Of a stretch of DNA of 64,000 nt, positions 29,335 to 41,200 are shown one piece after another. The notes under the pieces are model-generated. The model worked only from the letters and a program-made list of their open reading frames with translations, ran no database searches and was not told where the DNA came from. Where the stretch lies: NCBI GenBank assembly GCA_009829735.1, contig CM020619.1:29228063-29292062 (forward strand), read 5' to 3'. Within the stretch, counting starts at the first letter, position 1. Each line of letters opens with the position of its first letter. The DNA is from Pyropia yezoensis (lineage: Eukaryota > Rhodophyta > Bangiophyceae > Bangiales > Bangiaceae). The translations under genes and the position numbers were made by a program.

Positions 29335-31830
29335 ATGTTTCACCGTCAACGAGACACTGGGCTGGCCGCCCGCCTCTGGCGCGCGCAATGCACCGGCAGT
29401 CCCTCAAGGTCCGTGGCCAGCCTGCTGGGCGGCTGGCACGTTGAGCGGGGAGCACAGGTGCGTCTACCATGGGGAGCTCTGCTGCCCTTCGCGGCTGTGA
29501 GGTGGGGGGGGGGGGGGGGGCGGGAGGAGGAGTTTGCCTCGGCATGGCTCGGCTCAACCCCTGGGGGGTAGTGGCGGTGCCGCCGGTGGCCGTGGCAACG
29601 GCGGTGGTGGCGTTGTCTCACGACCTTGATGTCCGCTCGGCGCCGGCCGCGTCCCTGTGGCGGGCTCAGTGGGTGCTGATGACGGTGTGCTGATGACGGT
29701 GTGGTGATGACGGTGTGGGCGGTCCCGCTGACGTGTGTGTGTTGGCCTTCTCGCTATGACTGGTCTTGGTCGAGCTACTCCCTGTCCCCCCCGTTGGCTG
29801 TTGTTGGTATCTCTTTCCTCGCTCCATCGCCCCCCCCCCCCCTTCGCTCCCGTCTACAGTACCAATTCGTCCGGGCCGACGGCACGGAGGCCACCCCTCC
29901 CTACGCGGTGGCGTTTTCTTCAACCGCCCTCGGCGGCCACCTCCTCGCCGCCGCCGACGAGGAGGGCACGCTCAGCCTCATTGACACCCGTGGCCCCCGC
30001 GACGTACCGCGGCGGCACGTGAGCCACGCCCCCCCCGCCACTGTCGATGGCGCCAGCTGGGACGATGATGCCCCCGCCCCCGCCGCGGCCGTCGCCGGCG
30101 CGCGGGTGGTCCCGCCCCCGCCCGTTTATAGGGGCGGAGGGGGGTGGGGGACCCCCCCCGCGGCGCCCCCTCACGTCCGCCCCGTCGTGGCGACCGCCGC
30201 CGCACACGCCAACGCCGTGTTTGACGTTGCATGGCTGGGCGACGACGCGGCCATCGCGACCGCCGCGGGCGACTCGTCGGTGCGGGTGCATACGCTCGAC
30301 GCGGGGGGGGGGGGGCTGGCGCTTGCCACCGTCCTCCGCGGCCACGTCGGCAGCGTCAAGGCGGTGGCGGCGCTGCCGGGGGGGGGGGGGAATCTCCTGG
30401 CGTCGGCCGCGCGAGATGGCGTCGTCCTCGGCTGGGATACCCGGTGCCCGCCCGCGCCTGTGTGGGGCATTCGGGGGGCCCACCGGCGGGCGGCAGCGGG
30501 TGCGGGGGGGGCGCCCGCGGCGTCGTCGTCGCCCGCGAGTCGGCCCGCGAGTCGGTCGGTCGCCACTGGCAGTGGCAGCGCCGGAGCGACGCTGCCACGA
30601 CGGGCGAGCATACCCGGCGGCCACCCTGGGACCGCAGTGTCGACAGCGGCGGCCCCTCCGGTCCCCCCCCCCGCGAGAAAGCGACGCCGCCTCTCGACCG
30701 CCGCCTCCCGGTCGGCGGCTGCAGCGGCTGCGGCGGCGGGTGCGGCGGTCACGGCTGTGGCAGCAGTGCCGGGGCGGCCAGAGCTGCTGTTGTCGGCGGG
30801 CGCGGCCGACGGGGGGGTCAAGCTTTGGGACTTGCGTCGGCTGCCACCGCTAGGGGGGGTGGCCGCAGCTCGTGGCGGGGTCGTGGGCGCTGCTGGTGGC
30901 GGTGGTGGCGGCGGCGGCGATGTTGGTGGCGGCGGCGGGGGCCCGTCGCCTGGCGCCACGGGGAGCACGGTCGCCTCCCCCCCTGCCGCTGGTGCGTCCG
31001 ACACCCGCTGCCTCGTCACCTTGACGCCGTCCCTTTCACGGCGGCGCCCCCGGCCACGGCCATTTGGTATTGCCGGAATGGACGTTGCGGGCGGCTCTCT
31101 TCTGGCGTCGTGCACAGACTCGCACATCTATATCTACCCGCTGGCGGGGGTGGTTGCCGCGGCCGCCGCTGGAGACAGGGGAGGTGGGATTGCGACGCCC
31201 ACGGGGGCTGCTGGTCCCCTCCCACCATCAGCGGTGCTGGCTGGCCACTCCGCGACCAGCTTCTACGTCAAGGCCGTGTTTGCACCAGGCGGGGACATGG
31301 TCGTGTCAGGCTCCAACGACGCGCGGGCGTACGTGTGGGACCTGCGGGGCAAGGGGGTGCGGGCGGCTCGGCGGCCGGGTTGTGGCACCCGGGAGGCGTC
31401 CGCGCCGGCAGCTGGGCTGTGGGCAGTGCCCCCCGGGTCAGCGGCGCCCCCCGCCCGTCTGCCCGTGTATGCCCTCGAAGGCCACGCTGGCGGGGAGGTG
31501 TCGGGCGTGGCGTGGTGCGGGGTTGAGTTGGGGAAGATCGCCACCGCGGGAGACGACACGGTGGTCAAGGTGTGGACGGCCGACCGGGGAAGGGCACCCC
31601 TGCCTCCAGCGTCGCCGGGGGGGGGCATTGTTGGAGGGGGGTGCCACGCCGGCGGACGCGTCCGCGCGCTGGCGCCAGAGCCGGTTGACTGTGCGAGGGC
31701 ATACGTGCCGCCCGTGTCGCGCGCTGGTCGGGCTGAGGGGGGCAAGGCCGACGAGCGAGGGGGGTGCGTGGGGGGGCGCCCTCGTGATCGGTGCATCACC
31801 GACTTTTTTGAGGTGCGAACGAGAGGGTAG
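29335..31830 (+). CDS. CDT2: CDT2/DTL-like WD40 substrate receptor, two exons
   Basis: CDT2 is the WD40 receptor of CRL4 ubiquitin ligase that destroys CDT1 and other proteins bound to PCNA. Model: exon 1 29335-29457, intron 29458-29859 (donor CAG/GTGCGT, acceptor after a long pyrimidine tract, CTACAG), exon 2 29860-31830; both exons are phase 0, giving 697 residues. Exon 1 (MFHRQRDTGL ... VASLLGGW) resembles the CDT2 N-terminus. WD40 blocks: HANAVFDVAWLGDD (~157), LLSAGAADGGVKLWDLRRL (~350), LASCTDSHIYIYPL (~455), SFYVKAVFAPGGDMVVSGS (~508), EVSGVAWCGVELGKIATAG (~585). Three WDxR motifs (WDTR, WDLR, WDLR) are the type that binds DDB1. Low-complexity inserts separate the repeats. Residues 684-691, DRCITDFF, near the stop form a PIP-box-like motif. 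It is head-to-head with the SLX1-like gene. ATG 29701 upstream of exon 2 would also be open but lies inside the proposed intron. Confidence 0.8.
31783..31830 (+). other. C-terminal PIP-box-like motif of the CDT2-like protein
   Basis: The last codons encode RDRCITDFFEVRTRG then stop. ITDFF fits the PIP box core [L/I]-x-x-F-F and the Thr-Asp pair typical of PIP degrons; the usual first-position Gln is Asp here and basic residues follow at +3 and +5. Human CDT2 is known to have a C-terminal PIP box. Confidence 0.6.
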
Positions 31831-32503
31831 CGAGCCACGAATGGAAATATACGTGAATTTTCCATCTTGCACGCACAGGGGCCGTGAGGGCAGTTTTCTT
31901 GAAAGAGAAAGTATCAATCTCTTCAATTCGAGACTAGCAACGTGGTCCACATCACGATGCAGTCTCTCTCCAATAGGCTTGGGTATCACGCCCCCGAAAC
32001 CGGGGCGTGACGTGCGATCACGCCCGATTACGCCCGATCACGTCGTAATCACGCCCTTTTGTCCGCGTGTCACGTATGAAGTGGCCCACCTACTTATTTT
32101 GTTAAGAGTGTCCCAAGTAGCATTGCACAGTCCATGCCGTACCTAGGCAAAAACACTCGCAGCTTCACCCGACTCCCACCGATGTCCTCCGCCCCACCTC
32201 TGCCAATGTCCTCTCTTCGTCGTAGGTAATCAGGGAGGCAAACCACCACGCTACCAGTAAACTTCAGCGGGCGGCGGAGCCCCGCTGCGGCTTATGCCAG
32301 CTCACGCAGTCCCTCCCCGAAGAGACGCAGCCGTCCATATGTGAGGCCCGTGGTCGCGGCGGCGGTGATGGTCAGCGCGGGTGGAGGCGACGGCATCCAA
32401 ACCTGTTAGAGTCAGTAGTACTATTAGCATCAGCAGAAGTGGCGCTTTCCGCCCTTGCGGCCCGTCGGTCCCATTTCCTCTTTATTGATCAACACCTATT
32501 CCA
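31831..32503. other. unassigned stretch with hairpin and CACGCCC repeats
   Basis: No gene supported. A 9-bp-stem hairpin (TCACGCCCC at 31986-31994, GGGGCGTGA at 32002-32010) is followed by repeated ATCACGCCC/ATTACGCCC words up to about 32056. The right end, up to 32503 (...CCTATTCCACA), is probably the end of a 5' LTR of element A, since a primer-binding site follows directly; the start of that LTR was not found. Confidence 0.5.
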
Positions 32504-33053
32504 CATTGGTGGAGCAACAGGGGATACTGCTCGTGTGCGGCGCCGCCGTACGCTCGTACGTGATCCTCGTTGCCTTGTGGCAGTTGCGTTGACGATCATT
32601 AGATCGGGTGTTGCGCCGGGCGACAACACCGACTGGTGGAGGCTGGACGACGCCGGGCGTCGTGCCACGGGGATCTTTAGATCGGTGACGCCGGGCGGGC
32701 CGATTGGAGCTTACGCCGGGTTGCGATATGGTTACGGGAGCACCTGACGGCGCACGTCGCCCCAAGGGTAAGGGAGTCGCCCTGCCTTCGGACTACACGC
32801 CTCCAGGCGGAGAGAGCGGAAGTGTCCGCCCTCCGGCCCCGGGAGTTACCCCCCCCACTCCCATTTTGGAGGACAAGACCTCCGAAATGGAGAGCCTGAA
32901 GGCGGTGGTGGAGACACTTTGCTCCCGCCTTGAGGCCCAAGAGGTTGCTGACCAGACTTTGCAGGACGCCAACGCCTTGACGGCGACTCATCTTGAGGAG
33001 CTGAGGAAGCCACCCTCTAATGAGACGGTACGTCAACGGACGCCGTCGAACCG

Positions 33054-34481
33054 GTGGCCATGGACGAAATGGGCAATCAGCCCCGATCAATCTCAAAACC
33101 ACCAACGGGCAATCTTCAAATGAAGAGCCGTCGGATCCGCTTGCGTGAGCGCCGTATCAAGACCCTCCGATCGGAGGCTTTGGCACAGCGCTCAAGTGAA
33201 CGGAAGGAGGACGCATCATCCGCTGATGATGAGACATCGATCGATGAATCATCATCCTCGTCTTCCTCGTCTTCGGACGAAAGTAGCGATGGAGGCGGGG
33301 ACCCGTCCCCGCCGACCAGCCCAAGCTCATCGAGCATGGATTCTAGCTCATCAGAGAGCTCTGTCGCTCGACGTCGTCGTATGAGCAGGCGTCGTCGCGA
33401 ACCTGGACCCGCGATCGGGCTGATGGAAATCGGTATCCGCAGGCTGGTCATTAGACCAGGCAACAGTCAGTTCAAGTCACTACTGGACTACCGCACGTAC
33501 TTCATACTACGCCGTAGTGTCAAGTATACCCCCTCTATGGTCAAAGACACCAACAAGATGAACAAACGCCTCGATGGCGCATTAGAAGGTCAAGACTCCT
33601 TCAATGGAGGCGACACCCTCGGTGTATTCCTCTTTTTGATGACCTTTCGTCGTGCGCGCGACGCTGCCGGATTGACCCATGGTCAAGCCTTTTCGCTACT
33701 GGCCTTCCGGCTCGCCGGGGCGGCCAAGCGATCTTTCGCAAGTGCCGCCAACACGGTGGTGCGCGATGAGCGCTACGAGCTAAGTACCTATGGCGACGGA
33801 GTCAACTGGCTTCTCAAGAAGTACGCTACGCATGCCGCACTGGCAACTGCCTACCATGACATCATCACTATGTCTCAATTGGACACTGAGGTTCCATGGG
33901 TGTTTGGCACCCGGGTGGAAGCCGCATGCGACCACCTGTGCGGCCTCTTCAACGCGCAAGATGTTACAGATGTATTCATGAACGGTGTATCTGACTCGAT
34001 CAAGCCTAATGTCCGCGTTCTGGACAGCCAGTTCCCGGATCGCCCAATGGCGGACACGGTAGCGGCAGCCCAAGGGTTTTGGGAAGGGGCCAATCGGCTG
34101 CGCCAATTTATCAAGGACAGCCGACCACCCATGATCAAGGTTGGTCAAATTGACTCCACCCCGGCCGCGCCACAGCGAACGGTCGATCAACCCTATGCCC
34201 ATGTGAAGGCCGACCGAACGGACACGCCCAACACAACGGGACCGTTTAACCCACGGGCCAACGACATTTGTTACAACTGTAACGAGACCGGGCACTTTGC
34301 CTCGTGCTGCCCTAAGCCACAACGGGAGCGCAGGCAAGCACGCGTCATGGCCCTCGTCGAAGAGGAAGTGCGCAAGCAAGTCAACGCTATTGTTGACAAA
34401 GAAGTCGTACTTGACCCAAGTAGCGATGAGTCTACCGGCTCCAAGACCTCGAATGAGCAGCCCAACTCAAAAAGCGAGTAG
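33054..34481 (+). CDS. gag: gag region of element A
   Basis: A 475-residue frame: basic N-terminus, a Ser/Asp/Glu-rich low-complexity run, a capsid-like helical region (FNGGDTLGVFLFLMTFRRAR, HGQAFSLLAFRLAGAAKRSF), and one CCHC zinc knuckle near residue 408 (CYNCNETGHFASCC) followed by an acidic tail. Upstream, an overlapping frame (32704-33123) holds further gag-like N-terminal sequence with a coiled-coil-like segment (MESLKAVVETLCSRLEAQ). Fossil copy. Confidence 0.7.
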   Translation: MAMDEMGNQPRSISKPPTGNLQMKSRRIRLRERRIKTLRSEALAQRSSERKEDASSADDETSIDESSSSSSSSSDESSDGGGDPSPPTSPSSSSMDSSSSESSVARRRRMSRRRREPGPAIGLMEIGIRRLVIRPGNSQFKSLLDYRTYFILRRSVKYTPSMVKDTNKMNKRLDGALEGQDSFNGGDTLGVFLFLMTFRRARDAAGLTHGQAFSLLAFRLAGAAKRSFASAANTVVRDERYELSTYGDGVNWLLKKYATHAALATAYHDIITMSQLDTEVPWVFGTRVEAACDHLCGLFNAQDVTDVFMNGVSDSIKPNVRVLDSQFPDRPMADTVAAAQGFWEGANRLRQFIKDSRPPMIKVGQIDSTPAAPQRTVDQPYAHVKADRTDTPNTTGPFNPRANDICYNCNETGHFASCCPKPQRERRQARVMALVEEEVRKQVNAIVDKEVVLDPSSDESTGSKTSNEQPNSKSE

Positions 34482-34639
34482 GTCGGGGACCGGCCGGCGC
34501 CTGCCGCGACGCTTCCTCGCCTGTAGGACCCGCCAGACCGAAGGTCACAAAGATACTAAGCAAAGCCCATCGGCACGACGAAATATCGGCCTGTTCAGGC
34601 ACCGACCTCGACAACACAAGAAATGTACGTCCCATCCTA

Positions 34640-36349
34640 GGTACAGGAGCAGGCGTAAACTTAGTCAGACCTGACATCCTTCTGCCTCAGTGGCGAAACT
34701 ATGCTGAACAGCTGGATGAAGCCCCACGCATCGATGATGCAAATGGAAAGACAGGCTCCACAAGCCATCCACCTCTTTGTTGACACCGGAGGCATGCGAG
34801 CCATCGTACGTTTCTACGTAACCCCGAACTGATCAGTTCAATGTATCCTCGGGACCGAGTTTGTGAATGCTCTCATAGAGGCCATTTGGCCAACACTCAA
34901 ACGCATCATGTGGCAAACGCCAGACGCCGAACCAACACAACAGTCGCCCATACTGGGGATACAATACATGGGCTACATGGCCCCTCAATGGACCGAGGGA
35001 CCGGCCAAGGTCCGAGCATGCAAGCACATCCGGATCAAGGGTCAATCCGAAGATGGGGTCATGGTCACATGCGAATACCCAGGGTTGGTAACCATGCAAC
35101 CCAATGCACGCTTGTGCCGACACAAGGTTATGGCATTCGCCCGTGGTGTGGCCACCGTGAAGCCGGACGAACCATTTTTGGTCAAGATCTGTAACTTCGG
35201 ACCTGATACGGCCATTATCCGAAAGGGATGCACTGTCGCATTTGCCGTACCCCATTTGGGACAAGTGTTCACAGCACCCGTCGAGGAACGTGCCGCACCT
35301 TCCGCGGCCGCTGTTGAAGAGACGCAAAACGCTCTCGAAGATACTGATCTCCACGATGCACAGGACTATTTGCACCAGCAAATCAAGGACATGCTGGCTA
35401 AGCACGGCAAGATATGGGACGGAACACTGGGCGTGATACAAGCGACTGAACATGCCATCGTCACCCCACCGGGCACCGTCCCCATCATGTCACAACCCTA
35501 ACGAACGGGAGAGTTCAAAAGGGCGATTATTGTCGATCAGATTGACAAAATGTTGAAGCTCGATGTTATGAAACCAAGTCACAGCGATTGGGCAAGCCCC
35601 TTCGTCATAGTGCCCAAAAAGAATGGGAAGGCTTGATTCTGCGACGACTACCGACGACTGAACAACATAATCAAGAAGGATGCTTATCCCCTCCCTCGCA
35701 TGGAGGACTGCCTCGTCTCACTCGGTGGTGCAAAGGTATTCACTTCGCTTGACTGTACCGCTGGGTACTGGCAAGTGCCACTCCGGAAAGAGGATGAAGA
35801 GAAGACTGCGTTCACAGCGCACTACGGAATCTTCGACTGGACTACTATGCCCTTCGGCCTGACCAACGCACCCGCTACTTTCCAGCGTGCCCTCTCTATC
35901 ATCCTATCCGGAATGGCAAATCTGCCTTGTGTACCTTGACGACGTCATTATCTTCTCGGGAACAGCCGCTCAACACATCAAAGATGTGGACCAGGTACTC
36001 ACGCGCCTACGAGAGGCAGGCGTCACTCTCAACCTTGAGAATGCAAGTGGTTCACAAGCGAGGTGGAAAACCTCGGACACACCATTACCCCTGGTAAATT
36101 ACACGGTATCAACAAGAACACCGAACCACTGCGCAATGCCACATTCCCTAAGACAAGACGCAAATGAAAAGCTTCTTGGGAATGTGCAACGTCTTTCGAC
36201 GATTTGTCCCCGACTTCACTAAGAGAGCGCGACCGCTCAACGCGATGACCAAAAAGGAGGTCCCACCCGACCTTCCTCCCCTAACGATCGAAGCCCGAGT
36301 GGCATTTGAGGACCTGCGCGACGCGCTCGTCCACCTACCGATCCTTACT
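34640..36349 (+). pseudogene. protease-RT region of element A, broken
   Basis: Motifs of a gypsy pol in order, with several breaks: protease-linked sequence in the first part, then reverse transcriptase ([36 protein letters not shown]) and the start of the connection region (FEDLRDALVHLPIL). The sequence is related to E1, E2 and E3 pol. Confidence 0.7.
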
Positions 36350-36429
36350 GGTAACTGGTGAGACACATGTAGTTTTACCTGGGGTCGCAGAGGGAATAGA
36401 GGTCCCTCAAAACAGAAGTACTGGGAGTA

Positions 36430-38226
36430 TGGGCGGGCAACTGGCCACCCCGACTCAAGCGGGAGTTCATTCGGCTGACACCCCCGATGATGGTGGGCCG
36501 AAGTCCGGCCACCGGGTGGTACACTCAACGGGAACGTCCCAAGGTGGGAGGACTGTCCCCGCGGGATCCACTCGGGTTGGAGCCAACTTGGGCATGAAGC
36601 CATCGCCAACTACGCTTTCGGAGGACGGCGGACCTCCGTTGGTCGGTGATTGGCTCGCGCCCTTGCCCTCGGTTGAGACCCCTGAGGATCGTGGTTTCCC
36701 CTCAGGTGGACTCCCGGAGGCAGACCGAGACTCAACTGGAGTCCAGAACCCTCTCCTGGCGGAAAATGTCCGTCGGGAGGCGACCAATGTGTTACGGCAG
36801 GCTTTGCCGGAACTGGTGGTCACGATGACGAATACCTTTTTAAATCAGATTGTGGCGAGTTTGCCAGATGGTCTCAATGTCAAGACCGGAGTGGGGCTCT
36901 CGAGTCCGCAGGCGCAGGGATCACTTCACCCTACGCCTGTATCGGGGCGTCCCGAACAGGGACCAACCCCTCTGACTCCCAGCTTGGGAGCCACGGGGAC
37001 ATCAGCAGGTCGAACGCCTTACACAGGGGCGTCTCCTGTAGAGATACCGGGGGTTACACCCAGACCGCAGGTGCAGATGGCAGAGACGGGTCAGTTTACC
37101 TCTCTGCCCCAGCGGCTGCTCCCGCAACGTGGGGTGCCGCCCAAGATCCAGGTTGCCAACCCGGCTTACCAAGATATATTTGACTGTGAGACCTACGCCC
37201 TGAACAACAAGTCAGTCGCGTATGGCCCTTTTCAGACCCGATTTACGGGCCGTGCCAAGCAGAACGTATTTAACTCTTTTGGACACAAAGGGGAGCGGGA
37301 TGGAACTCCCCCCTCCGTGTCTTTGAGTTCCTACGTTGTTTTACAAAAGCCTGTGACGACAGTGCCACAAGTGAAGGCATGGCTTTCTACATGCTACAGG
37401 AATTCATCACGGGCGACCTACGGACGGAAATTGAGTCCGTCATGCCCAGTTCCTCAAGTGGAGGAGCTGGTGAGGTGACGTCCTACCTGGAGCTCATCAA
37501 CTGTTTTTGAGCGCTCTGGTTGATGAAGCCGCGTTGGCTTCTCAAGTCGAGGAGTTTACGAAGACGCATCAGGGGGAGGATTAGGACGAGTTGTCCTTCG
37601 CGGACCGAGTCCGTAAGCTCAACAATCGTTGTGGCCTTCTTCACCCACAATCTGTGGTGAAGAGTCGCTTTGTGGAAGGTCCCCATTGGTCGGTCCGTAT
37701 GGAGACCCGGGAGCTTAATACCTCCCGGGCGACACTGGCCGAGTTGGCCAGGTTTGCCTACCACAGAGAGAAGGCTTACCGCAAGCTGCGAGATGAACAA
37801 CGCCAGGAACGGCAGGCCGAGTTGGCCAAGGAGAGAGAGGAGGCTCGCGAAGCCAAAGAGCTACGAGAGGCACGCCGGATCCGTAAGAATAAGGCAGTGG
37901 CCGCTGTGGAAACTTCCCAAGGCAGCCTCTCGGGTTCCCAAGTCGGGAAGAACCTCCCGGGAACCGAGAATTGGTGTTGGAACAGCAACGCTGATGGACA
38001 CTGGGCGTACGACTGCCCTATGTTGAGTAAACGCACTCAACAACTTGTCAAGAATGCAAGCAAGAAGACGGCAACGAGCGAAGTACGCTCGCGCCGCGAG
38101 GGGAGTACGCGGCCGGTGGTGGCTGTGCCTAAACCTCCGGCGGAAGAGGCGGACACGTCGTCCTCGGACTCGTCGTCCTCCCCTTCGCCATCTGACTCTG
38201 AAGCTGAGTCGGCGGGAAACGAGTAG
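36430..38226 (+). pseudogene. gag: gag region of E3, broken
   Basis: Two main open parts. The first (to 37478) has a Pro/Gly/Ser-rich N-terminus and a capsid-like piece (AYQDIFDCETYALNN). The second (37591-38226) has a strongly charged coiled-coil-like run (AKEREEAREAKELREARR), a zinc-knuckle-like motif (CWNSNADGHWAYDC) and an acidic Ser-rich end. Confidence 0.65.
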
Positions 38227-38276
38227 CCGCTGGAGCTGGTCGTCCGAAGCTCACAGCGGCAGCCTCGGCCAAGTGG

Positions 38277-41200
38277 GTGAAGAGGACGAATCAACCTTGT
38301 CGCATACTGCGCCGACCTAAAGGGCTCCGCCCACCTGGGGTAGGACTGCCTAAGAACGTAAACCCACGTTGGGTCATCGCTGTGCTGACCGGAGAGAACT
38401 TCGAAGTGGCTGGCCGGGTGCAACTAGCCCCAGACCCTACGTGTTGTGCCCGGATCGCACTGGATACTGGCTCAAAAGTTTCGTTGATTCACAAGTCGCT
38501 GATACCCAAGGAAGTGGAACTCCAACGTTGGAGGTCCAAGGCTAACTATGTGGTCGACATCAGTGGTGGGATTATGCTCATTGTTGGTGCTGTGACCCTG
38601 CCAACTAGGCTGGTGTCCCATGAGGTCTACGTGACCTATGGTGAGGTTGATAACCTGTCGGTGCCCCTGCTTCTGGGCACCCTGTATGTTGTGACTCAGG
38701 TGCCTTCGATTCGTGGCCCTGAGTACTGGGTTAAGCTGATGAATGGGGAAACCATTCCCATCCTTGGTAAGGGGAAGTCTGTGGCTCCTGTGACAGTGTC
38801 ACAGTCGAAGCCTGCTTTGTCTGTTAGAGACAGGTTTACTGCTACCTTGCGTCTGGCCCGTAAAGTCACGTTGCCCCCCAACTCGGTGGCACACGTTGAC
38901 GTGGTAAATGGTTACACGGGGAACGGGTTGCTGCACCCTAACCCCCATCTTGCTCGTAAGCACCAAGTGCGTCTCGCCCTTGGCACGATGGACTCCAAAG
39001 CCGGAGTCCCGTAGAAGGTCCAGGTGATGAACCTGAGCTCTTTACCAAAGTATTTCACGTCGGGAGCCAAGTTCGGCTATATCGGCGAGTACGAGGGTTC
39101 GGTGATAGCGGTCACCCTCAACTCGGGAGTGACCGGCGGCAAGAAGCCCGCGGAGGAGAAGGACAAAGACAAGTCGGCAGCCTCTCCTCCACCCCATGTG
39201 GATATGGAGAATGTTCCGCCCAAGTTGCGGGTTCAAGTTGAACGCCTCTTGGACCAATATCACAAGTTGTGGGTGATGGTCAATTGGGACGCATGAAGGC
39301 CACGGAACACCGGATCGAGTTGAAGCCCGGGGTGGCCCCTATATGTCAACAATCGTATAGGGGAGGGCGCCGTTCAAGAGCCCTCGTCAAGGAGCAAGTT
39401 GCTCGCATGGAGGCCTTGGATGTGATTGAGGCCTGTAACGACGAGTGGGCTAGTCCGGTGGTGACAGTCCCCAAACCGGATGGGACCCCACGGTTCTGTA
39501 TAGACTACCGTAAGCTCAACGAGAGCATGGTGAAGGATAGTTGTCCTCTTCCTAGGATGGATCATTGTCTGGACTCACTGGGGGAGGCAAGCGTGTTCAC
39601 CACCCTCGACTAACGCGGGGTACTGGCAAATTCCCATTGCCCCGGAGGACACGTGTAAAACTACTTTTACTTATCACTGTGGAACCTACCAGTGCAGGCG
39701 GTTGCCATTTGGGCTGTGCAACGCGCCGGAGACTATCCAGCGCGCCAGGGACATGATTCTGGCACGAGCACGGTGGCAGATCGGTCTTGTGTACCTTGAA
39801 GATACCATCGTGTTCTCCCGAACTCCGGAAGAGCACATTGACCATCTTGGTCAGGTGTTCAAGCTACTTGATGACGCCGGTATATCGCTGAAGGCATGCA
39901 AGTGCCACCTGTTCACTCAAGAGGTGGAGTACTTGGGACATGTTGTCCGTCCGGGGCGCCTCAGTTTCAACGAAAAGAACTTGAGAGCCATCCGTAGGGC
40001 TCAGTACCCCCGGACCCAGACCCAGATGAGGAGCTTCCTCGGGATGTGTAACGTGTACCGACGTTTCACCAAGGGCTTCGCGAAGGTGGCGAAGCCGTTG
40101 AATGAGTGAGTGAGCTCAACGCTACCGAAGAACCTGCCTCCCCCAAGTCGGGTGGAGCAGGAATCCTTTGAGACTTTTCGGGACCTTCTGCTGAGCCCTC
40201 CCATCTTTGCTCTTCCCAGGTTGGGAGGCCACTACATCCTGGATGTGGACGCTAGCTACGACCAACTTGTTTGTGTGCTGCTACAGCAACAGCCGGACAA
40301 GGAGTACTTGCCGGTGGGATACTTCAGCAAGGGGCTGAATTCGGCCGAGCGAAACTATGGAGTCACCGAGTTGGAGGGACTCTCAGTGGTGTGCGCGGTG
40401 ACGACACTTCGTCACTACCTGGAGGGTGAGAAGTTCGTCATCCGTTGTGACCACCGCGCGTTGCAGTTCATCATTAAGACGGATTGCACCAACACCCGCC
40501 TTAGCAGGTGGCGGGTGCGGCTGGCGCCCTTCAACTTTGACATTGAGTACCGTCCCGGCAGGCAAAATGCCTTGGCCGACGGTCTGTCTCGGGTACCTAC
40601 CGAGGGGCTAGACACTAACCCAATCGATGAGGACATCCCCATTAGGGAGGTGGTCACGCGCTCGGGTCAAGTGTTGAACCTCGAGGCGCGCGGGAACAAG
40701 AACTACTTGCCCCTGCCAGTGGGTGTAGTCGTGAAGGCTCAGGCCGATGATCCCTTCTGCAAGTCGCAGACGGAGGCGCTTGACGCAGCGGGGGAGACAC
40801 GGTTCTTCGTGGGACACGATGGCCTCCTCTTGAGGAGGGGTGCAATCCAGGGGACTGAACAACTTGTTGTCCCCGCATCCCTCAAGGATAGTATCCTTGA
40901 GCGGGAGCATAATGCTCCTACAGGTGGACATCTGGGGTCTAGTAAACCTTACAAGACCCTGATGACCCGGTACTACTGGCCCTCGATGATGGTGGACATC
41001 TACAGTTGGGTGGCTGCATGCAAAAGTTGTGCGCAGAACCGCCTGATGGAACGCCTGCCCACTACGGCCATGTTGCTGTTCCCGGCTAAGGAGCTACTTG
41101 CCGCGTTGGAAATGGACATCCTCGGGCCCCTGCAAGTGACCGAGGAGGGCAACCAGTACCTCCTGGTCATTTGCGATCACTTCACGAAACTTACGCGAGC

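Larger units (their letters stand above)
32504..36349 (+). mobile_element. Ty3/gypsy element A, broken, 3' part missing
   Basis: It begins with a primer-binding site (TTGGTGGAGCAACAGG at 32504-32519), close to that of E1/E2, then gag (about 32704-34481) and a pol region (about 34640-36349) with protease and reverse transcriptase motifs. The pol region carries several breaks. The element stops near 36349, just before RNase H, where E3 sequence begins; integrase, antisense gene and 3' LTR are absent. An old copy of a family related to E1/E2. Confidence 0.7.

Noticed and set aside
29701-29859. ATG 29701 as start of the CDT2-like protein
   Set aside because: The sequence before 29860 is a pyrimidine-rich intron end with no similarity to CDT2, while exon 29335-29457 fits the family N-terminus and phase.
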